A stretch of 10,384 nucleotides of DNA from Nitrososphaerota archaeon. Its GTDB lineage: Archaea; Thermoproteota; Nitrososphaeria; Nitrososphaerales; Nitrosopumilaceae. The DNA lies in assembly GCA_016871975.1 (NCBI GenBank), contig VHBM01000039.1, positions 1 to 10,384 on the forward strand. Direction: 5' to 3'. The translations under genes and the position numbers were made by a program. The notes under the pieces were generated by a model. The model saw nothing but the letters and a program-made list of their open reading frames with translations, was not told the origin of the DNA and did no database searches. Below are positions 1-6,882 of the stretch, in pieces (position 1 is the first letter of the stretch; each line of letters starts with the position of its first letter).

Positions 1-203
1 AAAAATGGCAAGTATGTATCGCTTATTTTTAAAATGGTAATCCCATTTCCAGTGATTATCTCGGCATTGTCTGGTAAATAATAGCATTTTAGATTTTTTA
101 TTTTGGGGATATCAATTTTCCATTTTGATGAAACCTCATCCAGTATTGTATCTGTCTCGCTTTTTGAAATTAAGTGAGAAGAAACTGTTTTTTCCTTATT
201 CAT
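1..203 (-). CDS. PUA-type RNA-binding protein, N-terminal part (cut by window edge)
   Basis: The reading frame starts at ATG 203-201 and stays open to the window edge, giving 67 residues beginning MNKEKTVSSHLISKSETD. The pattern of an opening 'HLISKSE' helix, a mid 'NLKCYYL' strand, an 'EIITGNGITIL' strand pair and a final 'DTYLPF' resembles the pre-PUA domain of archaeal proteins related to MCT-1 (COG2016), where a 'LPTL'-like motif leads into the RNA-binding PUA domain. The PUA domain itself would lie outside the window, so the call rests on the N-terminal half only. Such proteins are linked to ribosome or translation roles; its exact job here is unknown. Only 15 bases separate it from the stop of the RAM-domain gene upstream and no TATA-like box is visible in that gap, so it is probably co-transcribed with that gene. 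Confidence 0.6.
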   Translation of the reverse strand, partial: MNKEKTVSSHLISKSETDTILDEVSSKWKIDIPKIKNLKCYYLPDNAEIITGNGITILKISDTYLPF

Positions 204-218
204 TTTTTACCAATGCGA

Positions 219-467
219 TTAAGAATCAATGCTTCCGCCTTGACCATAGAGTACTGGCATGGTATATGATGATGTTACATGTTTGATTATTCTGATTTTT
301 CTAACTACCTTGTCTATGCCGTCAGGTTCACTTGATGCAATCTTGACAATGATATCGTATCTGCCCATAATTCCATTGACTTCTTCCACTTCAGGTATTT
401 TCTTTACATCTGCAATGGTTTCTCTTTCTAGTCCAGGTGTGCAGTTTAACAGTATGTAGGCTTGCAT
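219..467 (-). CDS. Stand-alone Lrp/AsnC-type ligand-binding (RAM) domain protein
   Basis: This 82-residue protein is a single ferredoxin-like RAM domain (AsnC_trans_reg family). Typical elements are an opening strand 'AYILLNCTPG', a helix with 'ADVKKIPEVEEV', the family hallmark 'GRYDIIVKI' around residues 36-44, and a closing strand with 'TSSYTMPVL'. There is no helix-turn-helix, so it cannot bind DNA as a full Lrp protein does. Stand-alone RAM domains form dimers or higher oligomers that bind amino acids and may act as sensors or adaptors. The start is ATG 467-465, with a GAGG-containing stretch about ten bases upstream. The gene lies 21 bases downstream of homoserine dehydrogenase, which suggests that it senses a product of the threonine/methionine/isoleucine branch. 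That link is inferred from position only. Confidence 0.85.
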   Translation of the reverse strand: MQAYILLNCTPGLERETIADVKKIPEVEEVNGIMGRYDIIVKIASSEPDGIDKVVRKIRIIKHVTSSYTMPVLYGQGGSIDS

Positions 468-488
468 GTTATCGGACCCTCAATTTAC

Positions 489-1517
489 CTAAAAATAGTT
501 AGCTGCACCGTTTCTTGAAATCTCTTGTCTTATATCAAGAAGGTCGCGCAGAATTGAACTTGCAGTTTCAACACCACCTGCACCACGGCCTATTATTGTC
601 TGTGTACCAGAGTGCTCAGAGGTAAAAGAAATTGCATTTAATGTTCCATTCACACACAAAGGATCGTCCTGTAACACCTCTTTTGGTGCAACAACAAGCT
701 CCTTATTGCATGAAGCTATTAGCTTTATTGCACAATTTTTCTTTTCTGCCTTTTTGATATCAGATGATGAGACATTACGGATTCCAGTTCTCTTAATATC
801 TGGCAAAGTAACTCGCATTCCCATTATCCAGTTTGCCAAGATGACTAGCTTTGCAGCAGCATCCAGCCCATCTAGGTCAAGTGACTCGTCTGCTTCAACA
901 TATCCTCTTTTTTTAGCATCTAATAGTGCTGACTTGAAGGACATTCCATTTGCCATATTAGTCAGGATATAGTTAGTTGTTCCATTTAGTATCCCCTGAA
1001 ATGATAGTACTCTTTCACCTCTCAAACTGTTTTTAGCATAGTTGAGAATCGGCGTACCTCCACCAACAGTACCACTAAATCGCAATAACACTTGATTGTA
1101 TTCTGCAAGCTCCATAAGTGAGGGAAACGCCAGTGCCAGTGGTCCCTTGTTTACAGATACAACATGCAGTCCTTTTTTCAATGCATTTGTAATGTGTGTC
1201 ATGCCAGGTTCTGCATCTTTGTAGTTGCTAACGGTTGATTCAACTAGAACATCGGCATCAAGATCATCTATCAAGTCTAGGCCAGAAAGATTGGCATTTT
1301 TATTTGCATATTTTTTTACTGTGCCAAACTTTTTCTTTATCTCTACCAGTCTGTTTAGGTCAAGACCTGACGTATCGACTGCAGAGCCTTTACTGTCAAA
1401 GACTCCCACAACTCTTGGCTTTATTCCATATTGTGCATAGAGATCTTCAGTTCTTGAATCAAGCAGCTTTGCCAGACTTTGGCCTACTACTCCAAACCCA
1501 CAAAGTATTATTCGCAA
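489..1517 (-). CDS. hom: Homoserine dehydrogenase, short form without ACT domain
   Basis: Catalyses NAD(P)H-dependent reduction of aspartate semialdehyde to homoserine, the branch step to threonine, isoleucine and methionine. The 342 residues show an N-terminal Rossmann motif GFGVVG (7-12), the 'SVNKGPLAL' segment with Lys124, 'GTVGGGTPI' (149-157), 'GILNGTTN' (175-182), the catalytic segment around 206-223 with Glu208, Asp219 and Lys223, and the C-terminal 'GRGAGGVETA' that folds back on the cofactor domain. The proline usual in the family signature ('ADP') is Glu211 here ('ADES'). The length fits the monofunctional class without kinase or ACT domain, so feedback control is not built in. The start is TTG at 1517-1515: an in-frame TGA lies two codons upstream, so no longer form exists. 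The RAM-domain gene follows 21 bases later and msrB lies 55 bases upstream. Confidence 0.95.
   Translation of the reverse strand: MRIILCGFGVVGQSLAKLLDSRTEDLYAQYGIKPRVVGVFDSKGSAVDTSGLDLNRLVEIKKKFGTVKKYANKNANLSGLDLIDDLDADVLVESTVSNYKDAEPGMTHITNALKKGLHVVSVNKGPLALAFPSLMELAEYNQVLLRFSGTVGGGTPILNYAKNSLRGERVLSFQGILNGTTNYILTNMANGMSFKSALLDAKKRGYVEADESLDLDGLDAAAKLVILANWIMGMRVTLPDIKRTGIRNVSSSDIKKAEKKNCAIKLIASCNKELVVAPKEVLQDDPLCVNGTLNAISFTSEHSGTQTIIGRGAGGVETASSILRDLLDIRQEISRNGAANYF
490..499 (-). promoter_or_regulatory. Possible TATA box of the RAM-domain gene
   Basis: CTATTTTTAG on the minus strand is centred about 28 bases before the ATG at 467 and overlaps the hom stop codon. It would allow transcription of the RAM gene apart from hom. 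The sequence is AT-rich only and read-through from hom is as likely. Confidence 0.25.
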
Positions 1518-1548
1518 TTTGTCTCAGACTCTGCTAACATTTTGTCTG

Positions 1549-1557
1549 TTTTATTAA
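1549..1557 (-). promoter_or_regulatory. Possible TATA box of hom
   Basis: TTAATAAAA on the minus strand lies about 36 bases before the TTG start at 1517. This predicts a leader of about ten bases. It sits in the 55-base gap downstream of msrB, the largest gap within the minus-strand block. Confidence 0.35.
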
Positions 1558-1572
1558 TGATTTTTCTATAAC

Positions 1573-1974
1573 CTAGCCGTCTTTTTTGTCAAGATCCAAT
1601 GAAATGGAATTAATGCAAAATCGCAGGTTGGTTGGAGCTGGACCGTCATCAAAAAGATGACCCAAGTGTGCACCACACTTGTTGCACATTACCTCTGTTC
1701 TTAGCATGCCATAGCTAGTATCTGCTTCATACTTTATGTTGTCATTTTTTAGCGGCTTCCAAAAACTTGGCCATCCAGTACCAGAATTAAATTTAGTATC
1801 AGAACTAAAAAGCTCATTTCCACAACAACTGCATTTGTAGATTCCATTGTCTTTGCATTCGTAATATTTTCCTGAAAATGGTCTTTCTGTTGCCTTTTTT
1901 CTACACACCATATACTGTTCAGGTGTTAGTTTTTTTTGCCATTCCTCATCTGTTTTTGAATTATCTTGACTCAT
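1573..1974 (-). CDS. msrB: Peptide-methionine (R)-S-oxide reductase
   Basis: Repairs oxidised methionine (the R-sulfoxide) in proteins, in the cytoplasm. The 133-residue protein has the full MsrB pattern: 'LTPEQY' and 'ERPFSG' near the N-terminus, zinc ligands Cys48, Cys51, Cys97 and Cys100 in two CxxC pairs, 'GTGWPSF' (65-71), 'HLGHLFDDG' (103-111) and 'RFCINS' with the catalytic Cys120. The site that carries the resolving cysteine in many MsrBs (54 residues before the catalytic one) is Thr66, so this enzyme probably uses another cysteine or an outside reductant. The start is ATG 1974-1972. A TATA-like box in the 26-base gap after the ThyX-like gene suggests its own promoter. Length and motifs are complete. 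Confidence 0.97.
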   Translation of the reverse strand: MSQDNSKTDEEWQKKLTPEQYMVCRKKATERPFSGKYYECKDNGIYKCSCCGNELFSSDTKFNSGTGWPSFWKPLKNDNIKYEADTSYGMLRTEVMCNKCGAHLGHLFDDGPAPTNLRFCINSISLDLDKKDG

Positions 1975-1993
1975 AATCTCTTATTACACAATC

Positions 1994-2002
1994 TAGTATA
2001 TC
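1994..2002 (-). promoter_or_regulatory. Possible TATA box of msrB
   Basis: The minus-strand sequence GATATACTAG is centred about 24 bases before the msrB ATG at 1974. It overlaps the end of the ThyX-like gene, so msrB may be transcribed on its own, for example under oxidative stress. Inferred from spacing only. Confidence 0.35.
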
Positions 2003-3623
2003 ATTTTTTGTCCAATTTTTTTCTTTTTTCTTCTGTTCTTTTCTCTGACTCGAATCTCTCAAGATCATATTTTTTCAAATCAACAAACTTGAAAATTTTA
2101 CTCAAAGTGGGATGAACCTTGTTTATCTCCTTGTACATTGATTGAGCTACAGTTCTATAATCAATATGTCCTTGTGGGACTGTTCTTAGCTCAATTAGAT
2201 GACATGCTTCACGTAAATTAAGATGGATAAAGTATGGATAGTTGTATGCAAAGTTTACAACATATTGAGCTTGTTCTGGAAGTTTTTTCCTTATTGAGTC
2301 AAAAACCTCTTTTGCTTTGTACATGCAGTCCTTGAAATCTTTTTCAATTCCAAGTGTTGTAATTTCTCTTGGTATTGCAAAGCCGTGATCAGTTGTCAAA
2401 AGTTGTCTTTCAATGGTAAGTACTCGATGTCTGTGAAAGTCACGAAACATTCCAAAGTTTGTTACAAGATCAAAAGTATATTCAGACATTTCAAATGCCC
2501 GTGGTGGTCTATGTCGCCTATTTTTTCGAATACTTGCAAATGAGGAAATTATTTTGCTTTTTTCACTAGAATTTATTTTTTTTACAGTATCAAGTATTTT
2601 GTAATATGGCGTGCCAGGGGATTGCTCGTATAGTGCAGCAGAAACTATCTTGTTTATTGCATCTTTTTCGTGCTCATAGTCGACTAGCCTCACAAGTGTG
2701 CCATTAACTCTATCCCTTTGGGCGTATTTTTTAGCAAGACTTGAGGCTAATTTCTGAATTTCTTTAAAGTATTCTTGCAGCTCCTTGCCGTACTTGTCGT
2801 CTGAGCGTCGAACAAATGACTTGATGGTTGAATCAAGTTCATTCTTAATCTGCTTTGCAAGGGTTTGTTCCTCCTTTAGGCTTGAGCTAAACAGGATTGT
2901 GAGCAGGTATTCAAAGGCGCGCCCATTGCCTGTAATACCTACATTAGTTAGAGTTGATGCAGGCAAAAGGCTTCGTAGCACATCAAGTGCCTTTGCCTTT
3001 GTTGATCCTTTGTAAATTGTATTTGCAGATTTTATTTCATCATCTGTTTTTAGTTTTGAAAAAGGTTTTTCATTTCCACTAGAATCTTTGAATGTATATT
3101 TTTCGATTGGAAATTTTTCTCTTACATAATTTATCATTGGTTCAATGTTTTTTGAATAAACATCAAAGTCAAGGTTGCATGATTCCAAGTACATATCAGC
3201 ATATTTTGATTCCATGATTGTAGGTTCTTTGTAAAACTTGTAGCTGCCATTGACTTTTTTGTCCCATGCAACATATCTCGAAGATTTTTCAAGATATGAC
3301 AAACCAATTCTGCGGTCCTCAATTTTTTTTACAGCAAGATTTGATAGGCCTTCTATTGCAATTTGTGCCCCTCCAAGCTCGGCTACAGAATCATCACCAT
3401 ACTCCAATAGAACACGATTGTAAAACTCCTCTCCACGATTTTTATTTGATAAAAACTCATCAAGAAAAACGCGTCGCATGCTTTTGTCAGTCCTGCTATA
3501 CCTTGACATCAGGGCGCCGCGGTCAACCTGTTTTGATGTAATTATCGCAAATATAGGACTGTCAGCATTTGAGAAATGATCCAAAAGAATTTTTTTTTCA
3601 TCTTCTGAAAACTTTTCAGGCAT
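2001..3623 (-). CDS. thyX: Tandem-domain ThyX-like protein (FAD-dependent thymidylate synthase family)
   Basis: The 540 residues contain two ThyX-like repeats, about twice the usual ThyX length. Repeat one (about 20-260) has 'GDDSVAELGG' (76-85), a motif region 'DRRIGLSYLEKSSRY' (103-117) and a C-terminal 'LTNVGITGNGRAFEYLL' segment. Repeat two (about 325-505) has 'SPGTPYY', 'FHRHRVLTIERQLL' with RHR at 398-400, and 'LNLREACHLIELR' (468-480), which matches the ThyX NxRxLxHFLxLR segment. Canonical ThyX makes dTMP from dUMP with FAD, NADPH and methylene-tetrahydrofolate and uses RHRx7S. Here the first half keeps the S-x-R-Y end of that motif and the second half keeps RHR but has Leu at the Ser position. 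The family assignment is firm; thymidylate synthase activity is inferred. The C-terminus (515-540) is a charged, lysine-rich tail. The start is ATG 3623-3621, with a TATA-like box about 27 bases upstream. Confidence 0.85.
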   Translation of the reverse strand: MPEKFSEDEKKILLDHFSNADSPIFAIITSKQVDRGALMSRYSRTDKSMRRVFLDEFLSNKNRGEEFYNRVLLEYGDDSVAELGGAQIAIEGLSNLAVKKIEDRRIGLSYLEKSSRYVAWDKKVNGSYKFYKEPTIMESKYADMYLESCNLDFDVYSKNIEPMINYVREKFPIEKYTFKDSSGNEKPFSKLKTDDEIKSANTIYKGSTKAKALDVLRSLLPASTLTNVGITGNGRAFEYLLTILFSSSLKEEQTLAKQIKNELDSTIKSFVRRSDDKYGKELQEYFKEIQKLASSLAKKYAQRDRVNGTLVRLVDYEHEKDAINKIVSAALYEQSPGTPYYKILDTVKKINSSEKSKIISSFASIRKNRRHRPPRAFEMSEYTFDLVTNFGMFRDFHRHRVLTIERQLLTTDHGFAIPREITTLGIEKDFKDCMYKAKEVFDSIRKKLPEQAQYVVNFAYNYPYFIHLNLREACHLIELRTVPQGHIDYRTVAQSMYKEINKVHPTLSKIFKFVDLKKYDLERFESEKRTEEKRKKLDKK

Positions 3624-3644
3624 TGCAAGCTGAAAAGTTGACTA

Positions 3645-3655
3645 ATTATTAATAG
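3645..3655 (-). promoter_or_regulatory. Probable TATA box of the ThyX-like gene
   Basis: CTATTAATAAT on the minus strand is centred 27 bases before ATG 3623, the spacing expected for a leaderless archaeal transcript. It lies in the 33-base gap after the small unknown gene. Confidence 0.45.
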
Positions 3656-3656
3656 T

Positions 3657-3983
3657 CTATCCTTTTTTTATCTGGATAAGATCAGAAGACTTTTTTTGTC
3701 CTTTGGTTTGCCATCTTAGCAGAACTTCCTTTAGTGTTTTTGCTTCTGTCTCATCATCTGTATACATTAGCATTGTTATCCACTTGCCTTTTCCAGCTTG
3801 GCCACCAACAGAGTTCATCCAAAAATTTGTTGGCAATTCTTTGAATGCTTTATGATCAGGATTTCTGCTCATATCTACCCAGTGTTTTGAAACAAAGTGA
3901 AGGATCTGATCTAATTGATCTTTTGTAATCATTGACAAATTTTTCACTGAATTGAATTTTAAAATTGCGAATTTTGTCAGCAT
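3657..3983 (-). CDS. Small conserved-looking protein of unknown function
   Basis: I do not recognise this 108-residue protein. It has no membrane segment, signal peptide or cysteine. The central part 'WMNSVGGQAGKGKWITMLMY' (55-74) is rich in glycine, aromatic and hydrophobic residues and looks like a folded strand/loop core. It is followed by a likely helix 'EAKTLKEVLLRWQ' and a lysine-rich end. The longest form (ATG 3983-3981) is listed. An internal ATG at 3932-3930 (MITKDQL, 91 residues) may be the true start: a perfect 12-base AT palindrome centred 28 bases upstream would make a good TATA box, whereas the only TATA-like sequence above 3983 is too close to serve that start. The gene is first in the minus-strand block and divergent from cdvA; its stop lies 33 bases before the ThyX-like gene. 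Confidence 0.7.
   Translation of the reverse strand: MLTKFAILKFNSVKNLSMITKDQLDQILHFVSKHWVDMSRNPDHKAFKELPTNFWMNSVGGQAGKGKWITMLMYTDDETEAKTLKEVLLRWQTKGQKKSSDLIQIKKG
3955..3966 (-). promoter_or_regulatory. AT palindrome, possible TATA box for an internal start
   Basis: AATTTTAAAATT is a perfect 12-base palindrome within the first codons of the listed 108-residue gene. Its centre is 28 bases before the internal ATG at 3932, as expected for a leaderless transcript from that start. It may also be coding sequence rich in A and T by chance. Confidence 0.35.
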
Positions 3984-4043
3984 GTCTGGGAATTAGTTAA
4001 AATGATCTAACCAAAACCGGAAACCTTGTTAACACTTTGCTGG

Positions 4044-4052
4044 TTATACAAA
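4044..4052 (+). promoter_or_regulatory. Probable TATA box of cdvA
   Basis: TTATACAAA is centred about 23 bases before ATG 4071 in the 87-base region between the divergent genes, so the transcript is expected to have almost no leader. Confidence 0.45.
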
Positions 4053-4070
4053 TCAGTAAAGCAGTAGGCA

Positions 4071-4913
4071 ATGAGCAGCGACGAGATCGAAATTGTCGGA
4101 AAACCAGTAAAAGACATGTATGGCACAGCGATGGGAAAAGTTGTCGGAACAATTACTGCCATTGATGGAAGCATTGATACAGTCGGAATTGACTGTGGCT
4201 CAGACGTACTAAAACAAGTCCCATTTGAACAACTTGTGGTCAAAGAAGATGTTGTAATTTTTATTCCAAAGTGGCGACTTGATTCACACAGACTTTTGCG
4301 GGCAAAAGAGCTGGCATTGCGAAGACTCAAAGCACTGATGAATCTCTCAGCAGAAAACGAGGAAATGAAAGAAGATGCCGGACTGATCCATGAAAAATAC
4401 AAGACACAGCTACAATCGCTTAATGAAACTGAGGCAAAAATAAAAGATACCCTAGACAAAAGAAAAGCCGAACTCGACGAGCATCTAAAATCTGTAAAGA
4501 TGTTTCTATTTGATGCAAAGGTACAGTTTAACAGCGACGAAATAGCCCAATCAAAGTTTGACTCTATAAAAGCACAGACTGCAGAAATCATGGAGCGCAT
4601 ATCTCATGAAAAAGCAGAGATACTCAACATACAGCAGCGCATTGCAGATCTATCTCTTGATGACTTGCCAACTGAATCTCCAAAGCAACAGATTGAAGAA
4701 TCGGCTCAGTCGTATCTGGAGTCAGCAAAAGATGAAGAACCTGTTTTAGAACTGCCCGAAGTTCCACAAAATATCGAGGCTCCCACAGAAGTTCCACGTG
4801 ATGTTGAAACAAGGGATGCAGTACACAACTATGCATGCATCATTGCACAGCAAAACAAAAAGCCAGATGACACAGAACCTGGAGACTGGCTTACAAGAAT
4901 GCAAGCGCAATAA
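4071..4913 (+). CDS. cdvA: Cell division protein CdvA
   Basis: CdvA is the archaeal membrane/DNA-associated division protein that recruits the ESCRT-III homologue CdvB to midcell. The 280 residues fit its layout: an N-terminal PRC-barrel-like beta domain (about 5-66, 'IVGKPVKDMYGTAMGKVVGTI'-type opening), the linker 'IPKWRLDSHRLLRAKELALR' (65-84) that is typical of CdvA, a long coiled coil (about 75-195) rich in Glu, Lys and Leu, then an acidic, proline-containing tail with two 'EVP' repeats (230-243) and a terminal 'GDWLTRMQAQ'. In the family the C-terminal end carries the CdvB-binding peptide; whether this tail does so is inference. cdvB and cdvC are not in the window, which agrees with my recollection that cdv genes are dispersed in Thaumarchaeota. 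The start is ATG 4071-4073, with TTATACAAA about 23 bases upstream, suggesting a leaderless or nearly leaderless mRNA. Confidence 0.9.
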   Translation: MSSDEIEIVGKPVKDMYGTAMGKVVGTITAIDGSIDTVGIDCGSDVLKQVPFEQLVVKEDVVIFIPKWRLDSHRLLRAKELALRRLKALMNLSAENEEMKEDAGLIHEKYKTQLQSLNETEAKIKDTLDKRKAELDEHLKSVKMFLFDAKVQFNSDEIAQSKFDSIKAQTAEIMERISHEKAEILNIQQRIADLSLDDLPTESPKQQIEESAQSYLESAKDEEPVLELPEVPQNIEAPTEVPRDVETRDAVHNYACIIAQQNKKPDDTEPGDWLTRMQAQ

Positions 4914-4928
4914 GTCTGCAAATTAGTT

Positions 4929-4943
4929 CTTTAACATTTAGAA
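4929..4943 (+). promoter_or_regulatory. Possible TATA region of acs
   Basis: The stretch CTTTAACATTTAGAA lies 25-36 bases before the GTG start at 4966, in the 52-base gap after cdvA. Two overlapping TATA-like boxes are possible. acs is probably transcribed separately from cdvA. Confidence 0.4.
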
Positions 4944-4965
4944 ATACCTGATACTAAATATCCGT

Positions 4966-6882
4966 GTGAGTTCTAAAACATACAACATCGGCCTTGGGCA
5001 TAATGATATTATAACAAGAAAAAAGGCTGATTCTGATTTTATTTCATTTTGGGATGATCAGGCAAAAAATCTGTCGTGGTTTAAAACTTGGGACAAGACA
5101 CTAGAATGGAGCCCTCCTTTTGCAAAATGGTTTGTTGGTGGCACAATAAACGCATCATACAATGCACTTGATGTCAACCTCAAAAACAAGGCAAAAAAGA
5201 CTGCAATTTTATGGGAAGGCGAAAACGGCGATAGGCGTACTTTAACATACGAAGAGCTCTGGCTAGAAGTAAACAAGTTTGCAAATGTGCTCAAATTCCT
5301 AGGCGTGAATAAAGGCGACCGAGTCACAATTTACCTTCCTATGGTGCCTGAGCTGCCAATATCGATGCTTGCATGTGCAAGAATAGGTGCAATACACACT
5401 GTAGTTTTTTCAGGATTTAGCTCAAGTGCCTTACGTGACAGAATCGAAGACTCTGGATCCAAAATAGTCATTACTGCAGATGGCGGTTATAGGCGGGGCA
5501 ACATAATAAAACTAAAAGAGGTAGTAGATGACGCAATAAAAGATCTTGATTTTGTGCAAAACGTCATAGTTTATGAAAGAACAAAACATGGAGTATCATT
5601 AAACAAAAAAGACAAACTATGGAACGAGTTGATGAAAAACGCAAAAGCAAGTTTCGATCCTGAAAAACTAGAAAGCGCACATCCACTCTACATACTCTAC
5701 ACGTCTGGCACTACAGGAAAACCAAAAGGAGTACTACATGGGACAGGTGGATACCTAACCCATCTATATTCAACTTTTAGATGGGCTTTTGATATTAAAG
5801 ATTCTGATGTTTATTTTTGTACTGCCGACATTGGATGGGTTACAGGCCACAGCTATGTAGTATATGGGCCACTGATGCGTGGGGCAACTGAGTTAATGTA
5901 CGAGGGCGCACCCGACTATCCAAGTCCATCAAGAATGTGGGACTTGATTCAACGATACAAAATTACAATATTTTACACAACACCTACGGCACTTAGAATG
6001 TTTATGAAATTTGGTGACTCCATTCCAAACTCATTTGATCTTTCATCCTTGCGTTTACTTGGAACAGTAGGAGAGCCAATAAATCCTGAAGTCTGGATTT
6101 GGTATTTTAAAACAATTGGAAAAGAAAAATGTCCAATTATTGATACATGGTGGCAAACAGAGACAGGCGGGATAATGATCTCAAATCTTCCAGGCCTTGA
6201 AACAATTCCATTAAAGCCTGGTTCTGCAACAAAACCAATTCCTGGCACACAAATTACAGTTGTTGATGAAAAGGGAGACGAACTTGCAGCCAACACAAAA
6301 GGCTACTTGGTAATCAAGAATCCATGGCCTGGGATGCTTTTGACTCTATGGAATGATGATGCAAAATACAAATCAGTTTACTGGTCAAAATATGAAAATG
6401 CCTACTATCCAGGCGATTATGCAATAAAGGACAATGATGGGTATCTGTGGTTGCTTGGCAGAGCAGATGATGTATTGAAGATTGCAGGACACAGGATTGG
6501 CACTGCAGAGCTTGAAAGTAGCATAGTATCACACAAGGATATAGCAGAAGCAGCCGTGTGTGGAGTGCCTCATGAGGTAAAAGGCGAGGCTATAATCGCA
6601 TTTGTTGTGCTAAAAGAGGGCATAAAGAAACCCTTTGACCTATTAAAAAAGGAGATAATTGAGGTAGTTCGCTCAAGTGTTGGCGCTATAGCCACACCTG
6701 AACAGATTCACTTTGTGACAAGGCTGCCAAAGACACGTAGCGGTAAGATAATGCGACGTCTCTTAAAAGCAATCGCAAATAATGACAATATTGGCGATGT
6801 AAGCACTCTTGAGGATGGTGCGGCAGTAAGCGAGGTCCAAGATGCGCTAAATGAATTAAAATCTACAATAAAAAATAATTAA
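4966..6882 (+). CDS. acs: Acetyl-CoA synthetase, AMP-forming
   Basis: Activates acetate with ATP and CoA via acetyl-AMP. The 638 residues are near the usual Acs length. Motifs in order: 'VFSGFSSSALRDRI' (147-160), 'ITADGGYRRG' (169-178), P-loop 'YTSGTTGKPKG' (245-255), 'GWVTGHSYVVYGPL' (290-303), 'GTVGEPINPE' (366-375), 'TWWQTETGG' (394-402), the hinge 'GRADDVLKIAGHR' (498-510), and 'PKTRSGKIMRR' (588-598) with catalytic Lys594. The acetate-pocket residues equivalent to Val310, Thr311, Val386 and Trp414 of Salmonella Acs are all kept (Val292, Thr293, Val368, Trp396), which favours acetate; propionate or 3-hydroxypropionate cannot be excluded. Lys594 is the lysine that is reversibly acylated in bacterial homologues. 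The start is GTG 4966-4968, with AT-rich TATA-like sequence 25-33 bases upstream. The stop overlaps the stop of the convergent protease gene. Confidence 0.95.
   Translation: MSSKTYNIGLGHNDIITRKKADSDFISFWDDQAKNLSWFKTWDKTLEWSPPFAKWFVGGTINASYNALDVNLKNKAKKTAILWEGENGDRRTLTYEELWLEVNKFANVLKFLGVNKGDRVTIYLPMVPELPISMLACARIGAIHTVVFSGFSSSALRDRIEDSGSKIVITADGGYRRGNIIKLKEVVDDAIKDLDFVQNVIVYERTKHGVSLNKKDKLWNELMKNAKASFDPEKLESAHPLYILYTSGTTGKPKGVLHGTGGYLTHLYSTFRWAFDIKDSDVYFCTADIGWVTGHSYVVYGPLMRGATELMYEGAPDYPSPSRMWDLIQRYKITIFYTTPTALRMFMKFGDSIPNSFDLSSLRLLGTVGEPINPEVWIWYFKTIGKEKCPIIDTWWQTETGGIMISNLPGLETIPLKPGSATKPIPGTQITVVDEKGDELAANTKGYLVIKNPWPGMLLTLWNDDAKYKSVYWSKYENAYYPGDYAIKDNDGYLWLLGRADDVLKIAGHRIGTAELESSIVSHKDIAEAAVCGVPHEVKGEAIIAFVVLKEGIKKPFDLLKKEIIEVVRSSVGAIATPEQIHFVTRLPKTRSGKIMRRLLKAIANNDNIGDVSTLEDGAAVSEVQDALNELKSTIKNN

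Noticed and set aside
262..275. ATGATGATG as a C box of a C/D-type small RNA
   Set aside because: It is inside the RAM-domain coding sequence and no matching D box with a suitable guide was found nearby.
4007..4600. 197-residue minus-strand open frame opposite cdvA
   Set aside because: It is serine-rich low-complexity sequence typical of the antisense of a lysine/glutamate-rich coiled coil; cdvA explains the region.
5973..6296. 107-residue minus-strand open frame opposite acs
   Set aside because: It is fully inside acs, which is supported by conserved motifs along its whole length.
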